Origin: an uncultured Bacteroidota bacterium
GTDB taxonomy: Bacteria > Bacteroidota > Bacteroidia > Bacteroidales > GCA-2748055
Reading direction: 5' to 3'
Length of the DNA: 61,012 nt
NCBI GenBank assembly: GCA_937129385.1
Contig: CAKZNC010000065.1
Location: forward strand, 1-61,012
Shown here piece by piece: positions 1 through 7,550 of this stretch. The notes below the pieces were generated by a model that was not told where the DNA came from, did no database searches, and saw only the letters and a list, made by a program, of their open reading frames with translations. Made by a program: the position numbers and the translations under genes. Every line of letters begins with the position of its first letter. The stretch's first letter is position 1.

Positions 1-945
1 CATTTTTCCAGCGAAATCGATCTTCCATACGACAGGACGGGTGATCAGACCATGTCATTTGCCTTCTATTTTGGTCCGAACCATCACAATACCCTGAAAA
101 AATACGAAGATTGGAAGCTTGAAAATCTTGTAACCGTAGGTGGCTCTGTCATTCGGTGGCTGAATGAATTCGTGATTATCCCGATTTTCAACTGGCTAAG
201 CAGGTCTATCGCAAATTATGGTATCATTATCCTTTTGCTGACTTTGATCCTGAAAACAGCCTTGTTTCCGCTGACATACAGATCTTACAAATCACAGGCG
301 GTCATGCGTGTGCTGAAACCCCAGGTGGATGAGATCAGTGAGAAGTTCCCCAAGAAAGAGGATGCCATGAAGAAGCAGCAGGCAACCATGGATCTATACA
401 AACGTGCAGGGGCGAATCCCCTTGGCGGATGTCTGCCAATGCTGTTGCAAATGCCGATCCTGTATGCCATGTTCAGGTTCTTTCCGACCTCCATTGAATT
501 ACGGGGAGAGAGTTTCCTCTGGGCAAATGACCTGTCTACCTATGACAGTATACTGGATCTGCCTTTCAATATCCCGATGTACGGTGATCATGTCAGTCTC
601 TTTACACTCCTCATGACCGTGACAACGGTACTGAGCATGCGGATCAATAATCAGACGCAATCAACCAGTGCAATGCCGGGTATGAAGACGATGATGTATA
701 TCATGCCGGTCATGTTCATGTTTATCCTGAACAATTTCTCAGCTGCACTGACCTATTATTACTTCCTTGCCAACGTGATCACGCTCGCTCAGAATCTTCT
801 TTTCAGGCAGTTTACAGATGAGGAGAAGATCCTGAAAAAGATCAACGCCAAGAAGGCCAAGCCCAAGAAAAAATCAAAATGGCAGGCCAGGCTGGAAGAG
901 ATGACCAAGCAGCAGCAACAGATGCAGAAGGGAAAGAAGAGGTAG
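1..945 (+). CDS. yidC: Membrane protein insertase YidC, 3' part (5' end outside window)
   Basis: YidC/Oxa1 inserts and folds inner-membrane proteins, alone or with SecYEG. The reading frame is open from base 1, so the first ATG in view (52) is internal and the large periplasmic domain lies upstream of the window. Visible are the conserved membrane core, the segment with GANPLGGCLPMLLQMP, several hydrophobic helices, and a very basic, Gln-rich C-terminal tail (Lys/Arg in about the last 35 residues) typical of Bacteroidota YidC and expected to touch the ribosome. The gene ends just before a simple-repeat tract. The identification is firm; only the N-terminal half is missing. Confidence 0.95.
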   Translation, partial: HFSSEIDLPYDRTGDQTMSFAFYFGPNHHNTLKKYEDWKLENLVTVGGSVIRWLNEFVIIPIFNWLSRSIANYGIIILLLTLILKTALFPLTYRSYKSQAVMRVLKPQVDEISEKFPKKEDAMKKQQATMDLYKRAGANPLGGCLPMLLQMPILYAMFRFFPTSIELRGESFLWANDLSTYDSILDLPFNIPMYGDHVSLFTLLMTVTTVLSMRINNQTQSTSAMPGMKTMMYIMPVMFMFILNNFSAALTYYYFLANVITLAQNLLFRQFTDEEKILKKINAKKAKPKKKSKWQARLEEMTKQQQQMQKGKKR

Positions 946-1062
946 GTCAGTCTCCAGTCTCCAGTCTCCAGTCTCCAGTCGGCAGTCGGCAGTCGGCAGT
1001 CTCCAGTTGGCAGTCGGCAGTCAGCAGTCTCCAGTCGGCAGTTGGCCATCGGCAGCCTTCAG
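946..1062. repeat. Heptanucleotide simple repeat (CAGTCTC / CAGTCGG units)
   Basis: Starting right after the yidC stop codon, the sequence is a run of imperfect 7-mers: first CAGTCTC units, then CAGTCGG units, then mixed copies that decay towards 1060. Reading frames through it are low-complexity translations of the repeat and are not called as genes. It is probably a slippage-generated array. Confidence 0.85.
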
Positions 1063-1088
1063 TCGAATGTCTTTCCTCAGTCAGTAGA

Positions 1089-1109
1089 GCCCTGAGCTTG
1101 TCGAAGGGC
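1089..1109. repeat. REP-like imperfect palindrome GCCCTGAGCTTGTCGAAGGGC
   Basis: This 21-bp imperfect palindrome has GCCCT and AGGGC arms. I recall the core CCCTGAGCTTGTCGAAGGG as a short repeat seen between genes in many unrelated bacterial genomes. It lies in the gap between yidC and ribH, with no gene over it. The identification as a dispersed element rests on memory of that motif; only one copy was noticed in this window. Confidence 0.5.
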
Positions 1110-1287
1110 AGTTTACACTTCTACATCTTTAAATGGTCCCCTGATGCGCCGAACGGCGCGGGGCAGGAAATGATTAATAGGGTATTGCATATGCCTGGTT
1201 TTCCTGCGTTCACCCGGGGCTACGTGAATTGAACCTTCCAGGGTGAGATCATTCATTGCCAATTGCCTGAAGCATACATTTCAGGAA

Positions 1288-1460
1288 CCCCTGATCCCCG
1301 CGGGACCACATCGCGTAGCCCTGCATCGCAAATGCCGGATATGATCAGCACGATCAGTACCCCCTGATCCCGGCGGGACCACATCACGTATCCCCGTATC
1401 GCAAATGCCGGGTATGATCAGCACGATCAGTATCCCCTGATCCCGGCGGGATCACATCAA
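1288..1460. repeat. 73-bp tandem repeat, about 2.3 copies
   Basis: Copies begin at 1288, 1361 and 1434, each opening with CCCCTGATCC and a GCGGGACCACATC-like stretch. The spacing is 73 bp both times. Copies 1 and 2 are full length and nearly identical; copy 3 stops after about 27 bp. It is noncoding. With the flanking heptamer array and the REP-like element, the 550-bp gap between yidC and ribH (946-1498) is repeat-rich and holds no gene I can support. Confidence 0.85.
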
Positions 1461-1498
1461 GGACCACATAAAGAATTGGTTCAAACGAAAACGGGAAG

Positions 1499-1981
1499 TT
1501 ATCTCTTCAACCCCACCATTTTGATCGCGGTAATGGCAGCTTCATCGCCTTTGTTTCCATGTTTACCGCCAGCACGATCAAGTGCCTGTTGCTGATTTTC
1601 GGTGGTCAGAACCCCGAAGATAAAGGGAATATCATATTCCATGTTGAGTTCGGTGATGCCATGTGCCACCGCCTGGCAGATGAATTCAAAGTGCCTGGTT
1701 TCACCTTGTATCACGCAGCCAATTGCGATCACTGCATCCAGTGCATGCTTCTCCGCAATCAACCGGGAGCCAAAAGTAAGCTCAAAACTTCCGGGAACAG
1801 GCATGACGATTATGTTCTCATCATTGCAACCGTGCTTTTTCAGTGAGTTGACTGCACCTTCTGCAAGTGCAGCAGTTACCTCTTCGTTCCATTCTGAAAC
1901 CACAATCCCGATCTTCATTCCGGATGCATCCGGAACAGTTTCAGGATCATATTTTGAAAGGTTTTTAAGACTGCTTGCCAT
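1499..1981 (-). CDS. ribH: 6,7-dimethyl-8-ribityllumazine synthase
   Basis: The 160-residue product matches lumazine synthase, which condenses 5-amino-6-ribitylaminouracil with 3,4-dihydroxy-2-butanone 4-phosphate in riboflavin synthesis and usually assembles as a cytoplasmic capsid of 60 subunits. Family segments visible are the substrate loop VSEWNEEVT, the PGSFEL motif, the [14 protein letters not shown] stretch with the catalytic His region, and GVLTTEN. The C-terminal GxKGxEAA-like stretch (GNKGDEAA) is also present. It lies downstream of the TPR gene on the same strand but is separated from it by a strong terminator, so it may have its own promoter; no exact -7 box was found. Confidence 0.96.
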   Translation of the reverse strand: MASSLKNLSKYDPETVPDASGMKIGIVVSEWNEEVTAALAEGAVNSLKKHGCNDENIIVMPVPGSFELTFGSRLIAEKHALDAVIAIGCVIQGETRHFEFICQAVAHGITELNMEYDIPFIFGVLTTENQQQALDRAGGKHGNKGDEAAITAIKMVGLKR

Positions 1982-2006
1982 GATTTTTACTTTGTGTTGA
2001 ATATTG

Positions 2007-2040
2007 AAAAAAAAAGTATCAGCAAAGACTGCTGATACTT
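2007..2040 (-). terminator. Rho-independent terminator of the TPR gene
   Basis: A perfect 11-bp stem (2014-2024 with 2030-2040) closes a 5-nt loop and is followed on the minus strand by a run of at least seven T. It sits between the TPR gene and ribH and should end or attenuate transcription before ribH. Confidence 0.85.
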
Positions 2041-2063
2041 ATTGTCGGTAAATTATTTAAAAA

Positions 2064-2762
2064 TCAGAGCGAGGCCATCTGGGCTTCAACTCTTCCAATG
2101 TATTTTTCCATTTCACGTCCTTCCTGGGATGCGGGATACTCCAGGCTGATGCGCTTGTAAACCTCCAGTGCTTTCTCCAGCTCTCCCATCTCCTCGTAGA
2201 CGATACCGGCTTTTTTCAGGATCAGGGGAGTGGTGAATTCGTTTTGATAGCCGTCAGCCGCGTCAAAGTATGCCTTGACCGCTTTATTGTATTCTCCAAG
2301 TTCGCTGTATGCATCACCGAGGGAGCTCTGTGCTGCTGCACCAACCATCATGTCACGTGTTCTGAAACCGGAGAGGTAATCAACGGCAGATTGATAATCA
2401 CCCAGTTCCTTGTAGCAGATGCCGGCATAGTATTTGGCCAGCTTTGCTGATTTCGTGATCGAATATTCATCGATGACATCAAGGAATCCCGGGAAAGTGC
2501 CGTAACCGTTCAGTGCAAGATTGAAGGAGTCCCTTTCAAAATAACGCTCAGCCATAAACATACTTGAGGCAGCTTCTGCATTTTTCGGTTTCAGGATATA
2601 ACGATTTCCGGCAATCACCAGTAAAGCGATCGCAAGAACGACCAGCAGCAGATTGGTGAGCATCTTCTGGTTGTCTTCGATGAACATTTCAGTGCGCGAC
2701 AGTGCGGATTCAATATTACCAAGATTCTTATCTCCTTGAACCTCTTTTTGTTTCTTGGCCAT
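2064..2762 (-). CDS. Tetratricopeptide-repeat membrane protein (YfgM-like)
   Basis: The 232-residue product has a charged cytoplasmic N-terminus, one transmembrane helix at about residues 36-54, and a periplasmic part made of TPR-like helical pairs, the clearest being YYAGICYKELGDYQSAV and the one containing GDAYSELGEYNKA. This layout resembles YfgM/AncA-type proteins that hold envelope chaperone or insertase partners. The exact partner is not known here. The neighbourhood with ribH and divergent recF is, to my knowledge, common in Bacteroidota. A -7 box TACATTTG on the minus strand about 37 bp upstream supports transcription from 2799-2806. Confidence 0.85.
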   Translation of the reverse strand: MAKKQKEVQGDKNLGNIESALSRTEMFIEDNQKMLTNLLLVVLAIALLVIAGNRYILKPKNAEAASSMFMAERYFERDSFNLALNGYGTFPGFLDVIDEYSITKSAKLAKYYAGICYKELGDYQSAVDYLSGFRTRDMMVGAAAQSSLGDAYSELGEYNKAVKAYFDAADGYQNEFTTPLILKKAGIVYEEMGELEKALEVYKRISLEYPASQEGREMEKYIGRVEAQMASL

Positions 2763-2798
2763 TTCTAGTTAAGATTTTTACGTTTTTTTAAACCACCG

Positions 2799-2806
2799 CA
2801 AATGTA
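2799..2806 (-). promoter_or_regulatory. Bacteroidota -7 box TACATTTG for the TPR gene
   Basis: Exact TAnnTTTG match on the minus strand, placing the transcription start about 30 bp before the ATG at 2762. It is back to back with the recF promoter. No clear -33 TTTG was found. Confidence 0.6.
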
Positions 2807-2891
2807 ATGGTTTTTCCTAAGATAGCTCACATACTTTATAAAAAGTTGTGGGTTAATCAGACGTGTTTGTGTTTTTTTATTCAATTAGCCG

Positions 2892-2899
2892 TACATTTG
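2892..2899 (+). promoter_or_regulatory. Bacteroidota -7 box TACATTTG for recF
   Basis: TACATTTG matches TAnnTTTG; a TTTG at 2866-2869 lies 22 bp upstream as a possible -33 element. The expected transcript starts near 2906, which argues for the ATG at 2920 and against the in-frame GTG at 2863. Confidence 0.65.
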
Positions 2900-2919
2900 C
2901 TGAAGAGACATCGAACCGT

Positions 2920-4023
2920 ATGAATTTAACATCATTATCACTGATAAATTTCAAGAATTACGATCAGGCGGACCTTGAGCTGAGTCCGAGGATCAACTGT
3001 TTCGTTGGTGAAAACGGTGTGGGGAAGACCAACCTGCTGGATGCTATCCATTACCTGGCCCTCTGCAAAAGCAATCTTAATCCTGTTGATTCCCAGAATA
3101 TCCGCTATGATACGGATTTTGCGGTGATCCAGGGCTTGTTCGAACGAAAGGGCAAGGAGGAGAAGATCTATTGCAGCATCAGGAGAAATAAGAAGAAGCA
3201 ATTCAAACGAAACCAGAAAGACTACAGGCGACTTGCAGAACACATCGGGCTCATTCCCCTTGTAATGATCTCACCTGCTGATTATTCACTAATCCAGGGG
3301 GGGAGTGAGGAGCGCAGAAGGTGGATGAATGGCGTGATCGGTCAGTATGACAGGACCTACCTTGAAAATGTGATTTCCTACAATCGCGTATTGACCCAGC
3401 GAAATAAACTGCTGAAGGAGAGCCAGATGAAGGTTGGCACCAATGATGTCCTCGAAGTACTAAATGATCAGCTGGTAAAGCACGGCCAACCTGTTTTTAA
3501 TGCCAGGAGTGAATTTGTGGAACGGCTGACGCCAGTCTTTCAGAAATACTATCAGCATGTATCCGGTGACAAGGAGCAGGTGAAGCTCGACTACTCCTCT
3601 CAGTTGATGGATCAGGATTTTGCTTCAGCACTGAACGATGCCGGGGAGAAAGACAGGATTGTCCAGTTCACAACCGTCGGCATACATAAGGATGATATCA
3701 GCATGGAACTGGGTGAACATTCCCTGAAGAAGACCGGCAGCCAGGGACAACAGAAAACCTACCTTGTTGCATTGAAGCTTGCAGAGTTTGAATTCATGCA
3801 GGAAACCATGAAGAACACCCCGATCCTTCTGCTGGACGATGTGTTTGATAAACTCGACAGCTTCAGGGTGCGTCAGATCATCAAGCTGGTGGCGGACAAC
3901 CATTTCGGTCAGATCTTTATTACAGATACAAATGAGAAACGCATGAGCGAGATACTGGAGGAGATTCCGGCTGATAACCGGGTGTTCCGGATCGGTAAAT
4001 CTGGCATTACACAACAGGAGTGA
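2920..4023 (+). CDS. recF: DNA replication and repair protein RecF
   Basis: RecF is an SMC/ABC-type ATPase that helps load RecA at gapped DNA with RecOR. The 367-residue product, read from ATG 2920, has Walker A GENGVGKTN at residues 30-38, an SQGQQ-type signature, and Walker B ILLLDDVFDKLD. Length matches the family. The frame extends upstream to a GTG at 2863, but the promoter position and homology favour 2920. It overlaps or abuts the next gene (dciA-like), forming a two-gene operon divergent from the TPR gene. Confidence 0.96.
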   Translation: MNLTSLSLINFKNYDQADLELSPRINCFVGENGVGKTNLLDAIHYLALCKSNLNPVDSQNIRYDTDFAVIQGLFERKGKEEKIYCSIRRNKKKQFKRNQKDYRRLAEHIGLIPLVMISPADYSLIQGGSEERRRWMNGVIGQYDRTYLENVISYNRVLTQRNKLLKESQMKVGTNDVLEVLNDQLVKHGQPVFNARSEFVERLTPVFQKYYQHVSGDKEQVKLDYSSQLMDQDFASALNDAGEKDRIVQFTTVGIHKDDISMELGEHSLKKTGSQGQQKTYLVALKLAEFEFMQETMKNTPILLLDDVFDKLDSFRVRQIIKLVADNHFGQIFITDTNEKRMSEILEEIPADNRVFRIGKSGITQQE

Positions 4024-4025
4024 TC

Positions 4026-4316
4026 ATGGAGCGGAAAAAGGAAAAGAAGATCGGATCCATACTCGATGAATTTGTCAGGGCCAACAACCTGCAAAAAGGA
4101 CTGGCAGAATACAGGATATCCAAGGGATGGAGCGAATTGCTGGGTAGAAGTGTCTCCATGGCCACAAAATCAATGTTCATCAAAGACCGGAAACTCATTG
4201 TAAAGCTCCACTCTTCAGTAATGCGCAACGAACTATCCATGATCAGGTCCGATCTTACCAAGAGGCTGAATGAATATGCTGGAGCCGATATCCTCGACGA
4301 TGTGATCTTCCGCTAA
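4026..4316 (+). CDS. DUF721 / DciA-like protein
   Basis: This 96-residue protein of the DUF721 (DciA-related) family has the characteristic KGWSELLG and KLIVKLHSSVMRNEL segments. DciA proteins help load the replicative helicase DnaB in bacteria lacking DnaC; a replication role is inferred from family and from the recF partner. The ATG at 4026 is preceded by CAGGAG at 4015-4020 and is preferred over a GTG at 4020 that overlaps the recF stop codon. Confidence 0.85.
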   Translation: MERKKEKKIGSILDEFVRANNLQKGLAEYRISKGWSELLGRSVSMATKSMFIKDRKLIVKLHSSVMRNELSMIRSDLTKRLNEYAGADILDDVIFR

Positions 4317-4355
4317 ATCACCTCTTTCGATTCAGATAAACATTTAAAATTATTT

Positions 4356-4377
4356 GGGGCGGAATAAAATCCGCCCC
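4356..4377 (-). terminator. GC-rich hairpin between convergent dciA-like and ndk
   Basis: GGGGCGGA (4356-4363) pairs with TCCGCCCC (4370-4377) around a 6-nt loop. On the minus strand an A/T-rich tail follows, so it most likely ends ndk transcription; it may also stop the plus-strand operon. Confidence 0.65.
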
Positions 4378-4378
4378 C

Positions 4379-4423
4379 CTTAACTCTCGACTCTTAACTC
4401 TTAACTCTTAACTCTTAACTAAA
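4379..4423. repeat. Heptanucleotide simple repeat (TTAACTC units)
   Basis: About six consecutive copies of a 7-mer of the form TTAACTC (first ones degenerate) fill the space directly after the ndk/dciA-like terminator hairpin and stop at the 3' end of ndk. No gene lies over it. It has the same period as the CAGTCTC array beside yidC. Confidence 0.85.
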
Positions 4424-4424
4424 C

Positions 4425-4844
4425 TTAGAATCTTTCCCTCCTCGAAAAGAAGAAATCGGCCTCTATGTTTGCATTCTCATCAGAATCAGATCCATGAACG
4501 GCATTTTTCTGAACAGAGTTGGCAAAGAGTTTGCGAATGGTTCCATCTTCAGCTTTGGAAGGATCGGTAGCTCCAATCAGCTTCCGGTAGTCCTCAACCG
4601 CATTTTCCTTTTCCAGGACAGCAGCGACAATAGGTCCTGAACTCATAAAATCCACCAGGTCGTGATAGAATGGACGCTCTTTATGGATCTCGTAAAATTT
4701 TTCTGCATCATTCCTGGTAAGTTGCAGCATCTTCAATGCGGTGATCCTGAATCCCTTTTCGCTGATCATGTTGATGATCGGTCCCAGGTGACCCTCCGCC
4801 ACAGCTGCAGGTTTGATCATAGTGAATGTAATGTTTCCGGTCAT
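4425..4844 (-). CDS. ndk: Nucleoside diphosphate kinase
   Basis: Ndk transfers the gamma phosphate of ATP to nucleoside diphosphates through a phospho-histidine. The 139-residue product has the family signature NAVHGSDS with the active-site His117, the N-terminal FTMIKP segment, and the ERPFY substrate-binding stretch. Length is normal. Transcription probably starts at the -7 box at 4876-4883 and runs divergently from the DHH phosphoesterase gene. Confidence 0.97.
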   Translation of the reverse strand: MTGNITFTMIKPAAVAEGHLGPIINMISEKGFRITALKMLQLTRNDAEKFYEIHKERPFYHDLVDFMSSGPIVAAVLEKENAVEDYRKLIGATDPSKAEDGTIRKLFANSVQKNAVHGSDSDENANIEADFFFSRRERF

Positions 4845-4875
4845 TTTCTCTGTATTATTGTTTATTGAATGCAGA

Positions 4876-4883
4876 CAAATATA
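4876..4883 (-). promoter_or_regulatory. Bacteroidota -7 box TATATTTG for ndk
   Basis: Exact TAnnTTTG match on the minus strand, giving a leader of about 25 nt before the ndk ATG at 4844. Confidence 0.65.
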
Positions 4884-4918
4884 GAGATAAATTGTTAAGC
4901 GAAATTGATATAATTTTT

Positions 4919-4926
4919 TACTTTTG
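4919..4926 (+). promoter_or_regulatory. Bacteroidota -7 box TACTTTTG for the DHH/gldI operon
   Basis: Exact TAnnTTTG match 40 bp before ATG 4966. No well-spaced -33 element was seen. Confidence 0.6.
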
Positions 4927-4965
4927 ATGTCCGTTTAAATCTAACGTACTAATAATTAACAGGTA

Positions 4966-5979
4966 ATGCTAACGAGTGAGGCGAAGGAGGCGATCAGAAA
5001 GATCATTGATACGAAAGAACCGGTGGTGGTAATCTCGCATATCAACCCCGATGGGGATGCGATCGGGTCCAGTGCAGCGCTGGCCATCTTTCTTCAGAAA
5101 CTCAATGTGCCTGTGACGGTGATCATTCCCAACGAGGTGCCTGATTTCCTGAAGTGGTTGCCGGGATATGATATGGTTTTAACATACAGGTCCCGGAAAT
5201 CTGATTGCAGGAAAAAAATCGCCGGGGCAGGCGCACTATTCATGCTTGATTTTAACGACAAAGACCGGGTTGGTGACGTAATCAATGAAATACAGAAATC
5301 AGACGCTTTCCGAATACTGATCGACCATCATGAGCGACCTGAATTTGAGGCCGATATCCTTGTGTCTGAGCCATGGAGAGGATCAGCAGGGGAGATGATC
5401 TACCTCCTGATGAAAGATCTGGACCATCTGGATCTGATGGACAGTGACATTGCAACCTGTTTGTATGTTGCAATCATGACTGATACCGGAAATTTCAGGT
5501 ATGGATCCTCCTATGAAGAGATCTTCAATATTGTGGGCAACCTTGTTAACAAGGGGATTGATAAAGATCAGATCTACTCAAATGTATACGATAGTTACTC
5601 CGAAGACAGAATGAAATTGCTGGGTTACTGCATGTCTGAGAAAATGGTGGTCATGAATGGACTGTCAACAGCATACATCAGCATCACGCAGGAAGAACTG
5701 GATCGATTCAACCACAAGGTAGGCGATACTGAAGGTTTTGTCAACATTCCGTTTTCCATTAAGGGAATCAAGGTCACGGCTCTCTTTATAGAAAAAAAGA
5801 ATCATGTAAAGATCTCCCTGCGGTCCAAGGGATCTTTTTCAGTTGACCGGCTGGCTTCGGAATATTTCAGCGGTGGCGGTCACATCAATGCAGCTGGAGG
5901 TGAATCAGAACTAAACCTCGATGAAACGATCAATAAATTTGAAACGATCATTACAGATTCTCGTCATGAAATTTCCTAA
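4966..5979 (+). CDS. DHH-DHHA1 phosphoesterase (NrnA-like nanoRNase/pAp phosphatase)
   Basis: The 337-residue product has a DHH catalytic domain (HINPDGDAIGSS, MLDFND, DHHERP, TDTGNFRYG: the metal-binding Asp/His motifs) followed by a DHHA1 domain ending in FSGGGHINAAGG. NrnA-type enzymes degrade very short RNAs and dephosphorylate 3'-phosphoadenosine 5'-phosphate in the cytoplasm; that activity is inferred from family. The last 14 bp overlap the gldI-like gene. The order ndk, DHH, gldI, FKBP is, as I recall, conserved in gliding and T9SS-bearing Bacteroidota. Confidence 0.92.
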   Translation: MLTSEAKEAIRKIIDTKEPVVVISHINPDGDAIGSSAALAIFLQKLNVPVTVIIPNEVPDFLKWLPGYDMVLTYRSRKSDCRKKIAGAGALFMLDFNDKDRVGDVINEIQKSDAFRILIDHHERPEFEADILVSEPWRGSAGEMIYLLMKDLDHLDLMDSDIATCLYVAIMTDTGNFRYGSSYEEIFNIVGNLVNKGIDKDQIYSNVYDSYSEDRMKLLGYCMSEKMVVMNGLSTAYISITQEELDRFNHKVGDTEGFVNIPFSIKGIKVTALFIEKKNHVKISLRSKGSFSVDRLASEYFSGGGHINAAGGESELNLDETINKFETIITDSRHEIS

Positions 5980-6493
5980 TGTGCTGTTTCCTGTATGCAC
6001 GATCATGCTGGTTGTTTCATGCAAGACCCCCGTGCAGGAGCAGAAAGCAGATGAGGCTGACCATTTGCACGAATCTTTTATTGAGACGAACAGGTATATG
6101 CGCGAGCGTAACCGGGATCACATCATGGCATTTGTCAATCGTGCCGGCTGGAACATGAATGAAACGCCCACCGGACTCTGGTACGAGATCATGGAAAAAG
6201 GTGAAGGCCCACGGGTGGAGAAAGAGAAATTCGTAAGATATATATATACAACCCGATTGATCACAGGAAAGATTTGTTATCGTGCAGATACCACTGCACC
6301 CAAAAAAATCGTTGTAGGAAAGGGGAACATCGAAGCAGGACTAGAGGAGGGATTGTTACTGATGCGTGAAGGTGGAAGGGCCCGGTTTATGATTCCGCCA
6401 TACCTGGCACATGGTAACTTTGGTGACGGAGATTGCATCCCGGGATCATCAGTATTACTGATTGATATTGAAATTATCGAAGTAAAAAGATAA
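5966..6493 (+). CDS. gldI: GldI-like FKBP-type peptidyl-prolyl isomerase lipoprotein
   Basis: From ATG 5966 the 175-residue product begins with a lipoprotein signal peptide ending in LVVSC, then a linker and a single FKBP-type domain ending in VLLIDIEIIEVKR. GldI is a periplasmic-side lipoprotein foldase needed for gliding and T9SS function in flavobacteria. The FKBP domain here is short and lacks several canonical aromatic pocket residues, so the isomerase activity may be weak. The assignment rests on domain type, lipid anchor and position after the DHH gene; it could be a general FKBP lipoprotein. Confidence 0.75.
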   Translation: MKFPNVLFPVCTIMLVVSCKTPVQEQKADEADHLHESFIETNRYMRERNRDHIMAFVNRAGWNMNETPTGLWYEIMEKGEGPRVEKEKFVRYIYTTRLITGKICYRADTTAPKKIVVGKGNIEAGLEEGLLLMREGGRARFMIPPYLAHGNFGDGDCIPGSSVLLIDIEIIEVKR

Positions 6494-6516
6494 TACTGAA
6501 CGCAACTTGATAAGTA

Positions 6517-6549
6517 TTTGGAGCATCTTGAAATAAGTTAGTAGTTTTG
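6517..6549 (+). promoter_or_regulatory. Complete Bacteroidota promoter (-33 TTTG, -7 TAGTTTTG)
   Basis: TTTG at 6517-6520 and TAGTTTTG at 6542-6549 are separated by 21 bp, the best full promoter in the window. It predicts a start near 6556 and supports translation of the FKBP gene from ATG 6580 (or 6559), not from the in-frame ATG at 6547, which lies inside the -7 box. Confidence 0.75.
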
Positions 6550-6579
6550 CATTGGATTATGAACAGGATAAAATATAAC

Positions 6580-7536
6580 ATGAACAGGAACCTATTGTCA
6601 ATAATTGCCCTGGCCGGCTTGTTTTTTATAACCGGATGCGAGGAAGAGAATAATTACGATGAGCTGATGGCTGAAGAGGAGAGGTATTTCCAACTCTATA
6701 TGGATGCCAATTACCCGGACGTTGATTCTACTGAAAGCGGTTTGTACTATATAAGCTATGTGGAAGGAGAGGGTGCCTCTCCCAATGACAGTGACTATGT
6801 CCTTATCAATTACCTGGCTTATACCATACCGGATGAACAAGTGGTTGATACATATGATGAGGAGTGGGCCAGGGATTATAATATCTACAACAGCGAAGTG
6901 CTGTATGGCCCCTATAAGTACAAGCATGGAAGCGAAATGATGGGATTGAAAGAGGGGCTCTCCATGATGAAAGAGGGAGGTGTTGCACGCCTGATATTCA
7001 AAAGTGATCTCGGATTTGGAGCAGAGGGAGTAGGCAAGATAGGAAAGTTCGAGTCCCTGATGTACGATGTCCAGCTGCTCGAGGTCATAGATAGTCCGGC
7101 AGCAAGGGAGCAGGAGATGATCGATGCCTACCTTGCAGAGCACCCCAGTGCATACCCGATAAAGAATGAGGATGGGCTAAAAGTCTACCATATACCAGAA
7201 GAAGCAGGGGACAGTGTGTTCGTTAAGGCGGGCAATACCATTGAAGTTTTCTATACCGGAATGCTGCTCGACGGCAGGGTCTTTGACAGCAATGAAGGAT
7301 CTTCAGCCGGTCTGAAAGTAACTGTTGGTGAAGGTGATGTGATCGAAGGCTGGGACCTTGGACTTACCTATTTCCGATATGGGGGTAAGGGTAAACTATT
7401 GATTCCCCATGAGCTTGCATACGGCGAGGACGGCAGCAAAGCTTCCGGCACGAATAAAACCTCCATCCCTCCCTTTGAGGCGCTTCTGTTTGATATTGAA
7501 GTGACGAAAACGGTTTACGATATTAAAGAGGATTGA
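6580..7536 (+). CDS. Lipoprotein with two FKBP-type isomerase domains
   Basis: The 318-residue product starts with a lipoprotein signal (hydrophobic stretch ending FFITGC). Two FKBP domains follow: the first, at about residues 40-160, is degenerate, with an acidic insertion replacing part of the pocket; the second, at about 195-310, is canonical (VFYTGMLLDGRVFDS, VIEGWDLGL, LLIPHELAYGE, LLFDIEV). It probably assists folding of envelope or secreted proteins next to GldI. An alternative start at 6559 adds seven residues. The stop codon lies inside a hairpin shared with the convergent methyltransferase gene. Confidence 0.9.
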   Translation: MNRNLLSIIALAGLFFITGCEEENNYDELMAEEERYFQLYMDANYPDVDSTESGLYYISYVEGEGASPNDSDYVLINYLAYTIPDEQVVDTYDEEWARDYNIYNSEVLYGPYKYKHGSEMMGLKEGLSMMKEGGVARLIFKSDLGFGAEGVGKIGKFESLMYDVQLLEVIDSPAAREQEMIDAYLAEHPSAYPIKNEDGLKVYHIPEEAGDSVFVKAGNTIEVFYTGMLLDGRVFDSNEGSSAGLKVTVGEGDVIEGWDLGLTYFRYGGKGKLLIPHELAYGEDGSKASGTNKTSIPPFEALLFDIEVTKTVYDIKED

Positions 7537-7550
7537 TCAACCTCTTTTTC
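7525..7550. terminator. Bidirectional terminator overlapping both stop codons
   Basis: AAAGAGG (7525-7531) pairs with CCTCTTT (7541-7547), and the core TTGATCAA (7533-7540) is itself palindromic. Both strands give a run of T after the stem. The stop codons of the two convergent genes (7534-7536 and 7537-7539) touch each other in the loop. Confidence 0.75.

Noticed and set aside
879-1232. Open frame of about 117 codons across the heptamer repeat and REP-like element
   Set aside because: It is a translation of a simple repeat out of frame with yidC and has no homology or start signal.
1288-1460. Possible CRISPR array in the 73-bp repeats
   Set aside because: Copies are directly adjacent without unique spacers, and no cas gene is present.
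2863-2919. Extended RecF start at GTG 2863
   Set aside because: It lies upstream of the predicted transcription start and adds residues absent from RecF proteins.
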